From assembly GCF_900106835.1 (NCBI RefSeq), contig NZ_FNNR01000004.1:124001-188000 (forward strand): DNA of 64,000 bases. Direction: 5' to 3'. This DNA is from Arthrobacter sp. cf158. Lineage in GTDB: Bacteria > Actinomycetota > Actinomycetes > Actinomycetales > Micrococcaceae. Shown piece after piece: positions 59,062 to 64,000 of the stretch. The notes under the pieces are model-generated. The model was not told the origin of the DNA, made no database searches, and saw nothing but the letters and a program-made list of their open reading frames with translations. The position numbers and the translations under genes are program-made. Positions within the stretch are counted from its first letter, which is position 1, and each line of letters begins with the position of its first letter.

Positions 59062-59853
59062 CTAAAAACCTACTGCATTCAGCTCTTGCGCCGATCGCCA
59101 GGCATGCCGGTAATACTCGGCGTGCGCCACCATGGACGCGGCCTCTTCATCGATGATGACCGTGGCGTGGGGATGCTGCTGAACCACCGAGCCAGGCACG
59201 GCCGAGGAGACAGGTCCTTCCAACGCTGCAGCAACGGCATGGGCCTTGTTCGCCCCAAAGGCCAGGAGGACCAAGTGCCTGGCACGGAGGATGGTCCCCA
59301 GGCCTTGGGTGATGCAATGCGTTGGAACCTCGTCAGGGTTTCCGAAGAATCGGGCGTTGTCCCTGCGGGTTTGCTCCGTCAAGGCCTTGATTCGGGTGGG
59401 TGAAGCCAACGACGAGCCCGGTTCGTTGAAGGCGATGTGTCCGTTGGAACCGATGCCCAAAATCTGCAGGTCGACGCCACCGGCCTCGGCAATCAAGGCT
59501 TCGTACTCTGCCCCGGCCTGGCCAATGTCTGCGCCAGTTCCGCGCGGGGTGAAAACCTGATCCGGATTCAATCCCAACGGCTCAACCACTTCCCGGGTGA
59601 TGACCGAGCGGTAGCTTTCCGGGTGCTGCGGAGGAACCCCGAGGTACTCGTCCAGGGCAAAGCCACGTACGCCGGAAACATCGATCCGATGGTCACGGAC
59701 GGCCCGCGCCAGCGCTGCATAAGTGGAGAGTGGGGTGGAGCCCGTCGCCAGGCCCAGCACGGTAGTGGGGTTCGAACTGACCTTTCCAATGATGATGGAA
59801 GCGGCGAGGGAGCCGGCCTCGGCCTGGTCGCGGACAATGATGATTTCTGCCAT
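59062..59853 (-). CDS. nagB: Glucosamine-6-phosphate deaminase
   Basis: A 263-residue deaminase that turns glucosamine 6-phosphate into fructose 6-phosphate and ammonia. Motifs are VLGLATGSTPLSTYAAL, the active-site GFALDEYLGVP, and GIGSNGHIAFNEPGSSL. The ATG at 59853 (MAEIIIVRDQAEAG) fits the family. It lies 26 bases after the Gfo/Idh gene and is the last gene of the sugar ABC operon, so the operon most likely imports an amino sugar or its oligomers. Confidence 0.95.
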   Translation of the reverse strand: MAEIIIVRDQAEAGSLAASIIIGKVSSNPTTVLGLATGSTPLSTYAALARAVRDHRIDVSGVRGFALDEYLGVPPQHPESYRSVITREVVEPLGLNPDQVFTPRGTGADIGQAGAEYEALIAEAGGVDLQILGIGSNGHIAFNEPGSSLASPTRIKALTEQTRRDNARFFGNPDEVPTHCITQGLGTILRARHLVLLAFGANKAHAVAAALEGPVSSAVPGSVVQQHPHATVIIDEEAASMVAHAEYYRHAWRSAQELNAVGF

Positions 59854-59879
59854 GGGTTTCCTAACTTTTGGGTGCGTAA

Positions 59880-60803
59880 CTAGCTGCCTACTGTCACGGG
59901 GACTCCCGTTTCGAGGCTCTTGTTGCTTGCTTCCACGATGGCCACGATGCTGAGGATTTCGGGCAGCGGCACATTGGGCCTGCCGCTGCGGCACGATTCC
60001 ACAATGTCCTCAAGGAGGCCCACCAGCATCGGGGGCCCGGCTTCGATCGAGAAAGTGGCCAGACCCTCGGTGGTTTCAATCCGGCCCCGGGTGTACGGGT
60101 TCCATTCAGCTTCGCCGCTCATGATCGCCACCCGGCCGTCGCCCCAGTCGACCGTCACGGCAACCTGGCCTGCAGCAGGTCCTGGCCGCCCGGCGTCGAC
60201 CGTCACTTTTCCGGAGCGGGTGGCGACCGAACCCAGCGACGCGACGGCGAGGTCCACCAAATGCACCCCGTACCACGAGAAGCCGGGATGGCCAGGCTGA
60301 GTGGGTAGCGGTCCAGTGAGCGATACCCGGTGCGCGTCGGCAGCCCCAAGAGCCGCTCGGAATTCGCGCGCAAAGCGCTTCGGCGAACCCGCCAGGACCA
60401 ACGAACCCGAGGCCTCGGCCAAAGCCAGCATGCTCCGCGCTTCAGCTAGGGACGGCGCAAAACGGGTGTCGACGTAAATGGGCTTTCCGTACCGGGCAAC
60501 CCGCCTGAAGTACTCCGGGTGGGTCCGTGCATCCGAGGCCACGATCAAGAGCGCATCGCATGCCTCGGCCACGGCTTCCGGGGAGTCGCACAGGGTGACC
60601 CCAAGTCTGCAGACCTCGTCCGCGAAGGCGTCGACGCGGAGGCTCAGCGGAAAGTCCGACGCCGGTTCCCCCTTCCAAGCGTGCGTCACCGTGCCGCCGG
60701 GGACCGCCCCGTCCACACCGTTGCCGAAGAGGCGCGTAAAGGAGGGCGCGTGCGGGGAGTCGACACCGATGAGCCCAAAGCGGATGGGCTCGGCAGACGT
60801 CAT
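59880..60803 (-). CDS. Gfo/Idh/MocA-family oxidoreductase
   Basis: A 307-residue protein with an N-terminal Rossmann domain (IRFGLIGVDSPHAPSFTRLF, CDALLIVASDARTHPEYFRRVARYGKPIYVDTRFA region) and a C-terminal alpha/beta domain. The second Gly of the usual GxGxxG is replaced (GVDSPH), and the Lys of the EKP motif is replaced (VDTRFAPS), so classic NAD-dependent dehydrogenase activity is doubtful. It overlaps the permease by four bases (ATGA) and precedes nagB. It may handle an epimerised or modified amino sugar. Confidence 0.85.
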   Translation of the reverse strand: MTSAEPIRFGLIGVDSPHAPSFTRLFGNGVDGAVPGGTVTHAWKGEPASDFPLSLRVDAFADEVCRLGVTLCDSPEAVAEACDALLIVASDARTHPEYFRRVARYGKPIYVDTRFAPSLAEARSMLALAEASGSLVLAGSPKRFAREFRAALGAADAHRVSLTGPLPTQPGHPGFSWYGVHLVDLAVASLGSVATRSGKVTVDAGRPGPAAGQVAVTVDWGDGRVAIMSGEAEWNPYTRGRIETTEGLATFSIEAGPPMLVGLLEDIVESCRSGRPNVPLPEILSIVAIVEASNKSLETGVPVTVGS

Positions 60804-61696
60804 CCCTTGACCCCGCTGTGCGTGATGCTGGCGACGATGTGCTTTTGCAGGAGGGCGAAGATCACCAGGCACGGTATGAAGCTGACCAGAGTGGCTGCCA
60901 TGACGTTGGACGTGGAGGCGGTCTCGGTGTTCAACGTTGCCAAGCCCACCGTGAGCGTCCTGGCTGCGTCCGACTGGCCCACCACCAAGGGCCACAGGAG
61001 ATCATTCCAGTGCCACAGGAAGACGAAGATTGCGAGTGTTGCCAGGACGGGGCGGATCAAGGGGAGGACGATCTGCCAGAACGTCCGCCACTCGCCGGCA
61101 CCGTCGATGCGGGCGGCATCGAAGAGTTCCTCGGGCATGTCCCGAACGAACTGCCGGATGAGGAAGATCGCCTGGGCGTTGGCCAGCGTGGGCAGGATCA
61201 GCCCCCAGAGGGTGTTCACCCCGCCCATTTTGGAGATAAGGATGAACGTGGGGATCAGGGTGGCTTGGACGGGCACCATCATGGTGGCGATGATGGCCCA
61301 CAGCAGCGCGTTGCGTCCCGGGAACCTCTTGCGGGCCAGTGCGTAGGCGGCCATGGATGCCGTGAGCAACACAACCACCACGGACACAGCCGAGTACAGG
61401 AACGAGTTCCAGAGCCAGAGTGGGAACTCGCCCACGTTGAAGATGCGGACAATGTTGTCCAATGTCAGCGACGACGGCAGCGCGTACGGCAGGGTGGGGG
61501 CGTCGGCGGGGGAGAGCGCCAGCACTGCCACGGCAATGAGGGGTGCAACAGTGAAGAGCGAGATTACTGCCAACACCCACGTCAGGGTGCGCTGGCGGCG
61601 CTTCTCGGTATTGCGCCTTGGGCTGTGCCCGGCGGGGCCTTGGGCGGGACGTCCGGCGGGGTGACGTCCAGCTGGAGTTGAAACGGTGGCAGTCAC
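60800..61696 (-). CDS. Carbohydrate ABC transporter permease (MalG type)
   Basis: A 298-residue CUT1 permease with six helices and the EAA loop DAARIDGAGEWRTFWQIVLPLIRPV. A cytoplasmic N-terminal tail of about 35 residues is rich in Gly, Pro and Arg. It overlaps both neighbours by four bases, which shows tight translational coupling with the MalF-type permease upstream and the Gfo/Idh gene downstream. Confidence 0.93.
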   Translation of the reverse strand: MTATVSTPAGRHPAGRPAQGPAGHSPRRNTEKRRQRTLTWVLAVISLFTVAPLIAVAVLALSPADAPTLPYALPSSLTLDNIVRIFNVGEFPLWLWNSFLYSAVSVVVVLLTASMAAYALARKRFPGRNALLWAIIATMMVPVQATLIPTFILISKMGGVNTLWGLILPTLANAQAIFLIRQFVRDMPEELFDAARIDGAGEWRTFWQIVLPLIRPVLATLAIFVFLWHWNDLLWPLVVGQSDAARTLTVGLATLNTETASTSNVMAATLVSFIPCLVIFALLQKHIVASITHSGVKG

Positions 61697-62649
61697 TTGG
61701 AGTCCTTACCTTCGAAGAAGCGCTGCTGGATGAGCGAGAGGATGAGCACAATGACGAACAGCACCACGCCGATGGCCGATGCGTAGCCGAAGTCGAAGAA
61801 CTTGAAGCCTTCATCGAACAGGAAGTAGATGAGGCTGTGGCTGGCCCGGGCGGGTCCGCCTCCGGTCATCACGTAGATGGTGTCGAAGACCTGGAACCCC
61901 ACGATCGTCTCGATGACCAGGACGAAGAACACCACGGGTTTCAGTAGCGGCAACGTCACGTACCAGAACGATTTCCACGCACCGGCCCCGTCAATGCGGG
62001 CGGCTTCATGGACTTCAGCGGGCTGGGCTTTGAGGCCGGCCAGGAAGATCAACATGGAGTAGCCGAAGCCTTTCCACACTGACACCACGGCCAGGGACAA
62101 GAGGACCAGCAGTTGAGGGCCTGACGTGAAGGGAATGGGCCCCATGCCCAGGCTGCCCAGTGCAGCATTGAGCGGACCGTCTGTGGAGAAGATCCAGGTC
62201 CAAATGATCCCGGCCATCACGAACGAGCTGAGGTACGGAATGAACAGCAGCGCCCGGAAGGTGCCCGTGAACCGGACCAGTTTGTCCAGGAGGACGGCCC
62301 CGGCCAGTGACACGGCGATGATGAACGGAACAAAGATCGCCACGTACAGGAATGTCACGCGCAGGCTTTGCCAGAAGTTGGGGTCCTCGGCCAGGCGCAC
62401 GTAATTATCTGCGCCCAGGAATTCGAAGTCACCGTTGAGGCTGTACTCGGTCAGGCTCATGGCTCCGGCCCCAAAGATGGGGAGGAATTTGAAGAGGCCA
62501 AAAATGATCAGCGTGGGAAGGACGAACAGGATGCCGGCCAGCGCCTCGCCGCTACGGGCTTTCTTGGCCCCGAAGGGTTTGAACTGGGGGGCCGTCAACT
62601 CGGGATGTCGGCCGGCCAGCGGGTTTCTGGTACGGGTGTTTATGGACAT
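61693..62649 (-). CDS. Sugar ABC transporter permease (MalF type)
   Basis: A 318-residue CUT1 permease with six helices and the EAA loop EAARIDGAGAWKSFWYVTLPLLKPV. It follows the binding-protein gene after 29 bases and overlaps the next permease by four bases. As in the other operon no ATPase gene is present. Confidence 0.93.
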   Translation of the reverse strand: MSINTRTRNPLAGRHPELTAPQFKPFGAKKARSGEALAGILFVLPTLIIFGLFKFLPIFGAGAMSLTEYSLNGDFEFLGADNYVRLAEDPNFWQSLRVTFLYVAIFVPFIIAVSLAGAVLLDKLVRFTGTFRALLFIPYLSSFVMAGIIWTWIFSTDGPLNAALGSLGMGPIPFTSGPQLLVLLSLAVVSVWKGFGYSMLIFLAGLKAQPAEVHEAARIDGAGAWKSFWYVTLPLLKPVVFFVLVIETIVGFQVFDTIYVMTGGGPARASHSLIYFLFDEGFKFFDFGYASAIGVVLFVIVLILSLIQQRFFEGKDSK

Positions 62650-62678
62650 GGGGTGACCAATCGGTGGTGGGGCCGGGC

Positions 62679-63965
62679 TTAGGATGCCGAGCGCTGCAGG
62701 ATGCCGCGGGCTTCCGTGGCTGCACGGTCAAGGGCTTCCTTGGCGGTGACATCACCGCGGAGGGCGGCCTGGATGTTGGGCGCGAGGGCACCCATGACTT
62801 GGCGTGCAACAGGTGACGATTCGCCGGGGTTGGCGGTCTTCAAAGCTTCTGCCATGGCCAGGGAGTCCGGGTCCGTGCCCAATGCCGCGGCGTCGGTCCG
62901 GGTGGGGAGGTTTCCCGCGGCGGCATTGAGGGCCTTCTGGGACTCGGCCGAGCTCAAGTAGCTCATCACCTTGTAGGCGGCTTCCCGGTTTTCCTTCTTG
63001 TTGATGGAGGTCAGTGCCAGCAAACCAGGGTTGCCGTAGGTCGCCTGGACCTTGCCCTGCAACGGAGCGCCCAGTGCAACGTTTTCGGCTCCGAGTGCGG
63101 CGCGCATCTGCTTCAATTCCGGCAACGACGTGGTGGCCCGCATCGCGGCCTTGCCGGTGGCGATCGGAGCACCTTCAACCTTGGGGCCATCGGTGGTCGC
63201 GTCCGCGGGTAGCCCGCCGAGCTTCTTCAAGTCGATCAGCAACTGGAGTGCCGAAACACCGGCCTCGGAATCGAACGCGATGTCCTTGGCATCATCGGTG
63301 AAAACCGTTCCGCCGGCCTGCCACAGCAGCGGATAGAAGGACAGGTTGAGCGTCTGCTCGGGGCTTCCGGCGTAGTCCATCACGGCGACGCCCTTCTTCG
63401 CCAGAACCGGCGCCGCGCTGCGCAGGTCATCCCAGGTCTTGGGCAGCGGCACTCCTGCGTCCGCGAAGATCTTGGTGTTGTAAGCGGTGGTGTTGATGTT
63501 CTGGAACAGCGGAACGCCAAATACTTCGTCGTCGAACGTCGCGGCCTCCAGCGTGCCGGGGTAGAAGCTGTCCTTGTCCTGCTCAACAGCCTTATCTACT
63601 GGCAGGAGCCCGCGGACGTTACGGTACGTGGCTGCTTGGTCTGGCGTAATAAGTACGACGTCGGGTCCCGAGCCTGCGGCAAGTGCCGCCGAGATCTGGG
63701 CGTCCCGCTTGTCGAACGTCTGGAGCTCGATGGTCAGGTCGATTCCGGGGTTGGCCGTCTCGAAGCTTGCCTCAGTGTCCTGCCAGAACTTCTTGCTGGC
63801 GGTCTCGTCCTTGATGACGGGGTACATCCAGAGCGTCACCTTGCCGGTGGCCTGGCCGCCGTCGGACGTTGACGAACCGGCCGAACCGCAAGCGGTGAGC
63901 GTCAAAGCCGCGGTAACGACGACGGCTGTGGCCAAAGTGGTGGTGCGCATTTTTCGAGTAAACAT
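62679..63965 (-). CDS. Sugar-binding lipoprotein of ABC transporter
   Basis: A 428-residue extracellular solute-binding protein with signal peptide and lipobox (VTAALTLTACGSAGS). The mature part begins KVTLWMYPVIKDETASKKFWQD and contains FGVPLFQNINTTAYNTKIFADAGVPLPKTWDDL, as usual in CUT1 systems. It is the first gene of the operon that ends with nagB. The promoter and any regulator lie at or beyond the right edge of the window. Confidence 0.92.
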   Translation of the reverse strand: MFTRKMRTTTLATAVVVTAALTLTACGSAGSSTSDGGQATGKVTLWMYPVIKDETASKKFWQDTEASFETANPGIDLTIELQTFDKRDAQISAALAAGSGPDVVLITPDQAATYRNVRGLLPVDKAVEQDKDSFYPGTLEAATFDDEVFGVPLFQNINTTAYNTKIFADAGVPLPKTWDDLRSAAPVLAKKGVAVMDYAGSPEQTLNLSFYPLLWQAGGTVFTDDAKDIAFDSEAGVSALQLLIDLKKLGGLPADATTDGPKVEGAPIATGKAAMRATTSLPELKQMRAALGAENVALGAPLQGKVQATYGNPGLLALTSINKKENREAAYKVMSYLSSAESQKALNAAAGNLPTRTDAAALGTDPDSLAMAEALKTANPGESSPVARQVMGALAPNIQAALRGDVTAKEALDRAATEARGILQRSAS

Positions 63966-64000
63966 GGTGACTACTTTCGGGTGAGGGTGGCTTCGTGGAT

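Overview
The window is high-GC actinobacterial chromosome. It most resembles the Micrococcaceae (Arthrobacter/Paenarthrobacter type): it holds a topaquinone copper amine oxidase of the Arthrobacter kind, ArsR and CmtR metal sensors of the actinobacterial kind, ECF41 and ECF42 sigma factors with their usual partners, and CUT1 sugar transporters without their own ATPase. This placement comes from reading protein families, not from a database search. Genes are densely packed, no gap without a gene exceeds 300 bases, and I see no rRNA, tRNA or CRISPR array.

Layout. 1-10.3 kb: the 3' end of dinB, an aldo/keto reductase, an AT-richer membrane ORFan, an ECF42 sigma factor with its YCII/DGPF partner, a methyltransferase, and a divergent MarR/MMPL-exporter pair with a clear operator. 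8.2-14.7 kb: a divergent arsenic-resistance locus (arsR, GNAT and PEP-utilising enzyme one way; acr3, arsC, trxB and an ArsO-like flavoprotein the other). 14.8-18 kb: an Nramp Mn/Fe transporter behind a DtxR/MntR-like box, a DsbA-like protein, and a CmtR-controlled cation diffusion facilitator. 18-28.6 kb: prephenate dehydratase, aldehyde dehydrogenase, a LysE exporter, a TetR/copper amine oxidase pair, an ECF41 sigma factor with an AhpD-like partner and a recognisable ECF41 promoter, and an AlaA-like aminotransferase.

28.7-40 kb, the most interesting part: a single-strand operon of 12 genes encoding a contractile phage-tail-like injection system (Pvc16-like cap, sheath, tube, LysM/tube-initiator protein, VgrG-like spike, PAAR-like tip, gp25, gpJ, gpI, and two envelope-type proteins). 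No capsid, terminase, portal, integrase, tape measure or AAA+ ATPase gene lies in or beside it. One gene of this operon (36426-37640) contains six copies of a 61-bp palindromic DNA element, all in the same reading phase. A seventh copy sits between genes at 54078-54138. The gpJ protein carries a C-terminal Asp-box beta-propeller-like extension.

40-64 kb: an AraC regulator divergent from a GMC oxidoreductase, a PhoD phosphatase, a CtpE-like P-type ATPase, a sugar ABC operon with a 2-hydroxyacid dehydrogenase, a Tat-exported propeller protein and a DeoR-LacI hybrid regulator whose likely operators can be seen, a YhcG-type PD-(D/E)XK nuclease behind twin perfect palindromes and followed by a truncated paralogue, several single genes, and a second sugar ABC operon ending in a Gfo/Idh/MocA oxidoreductase and nagB, which points to amino-sugar use.
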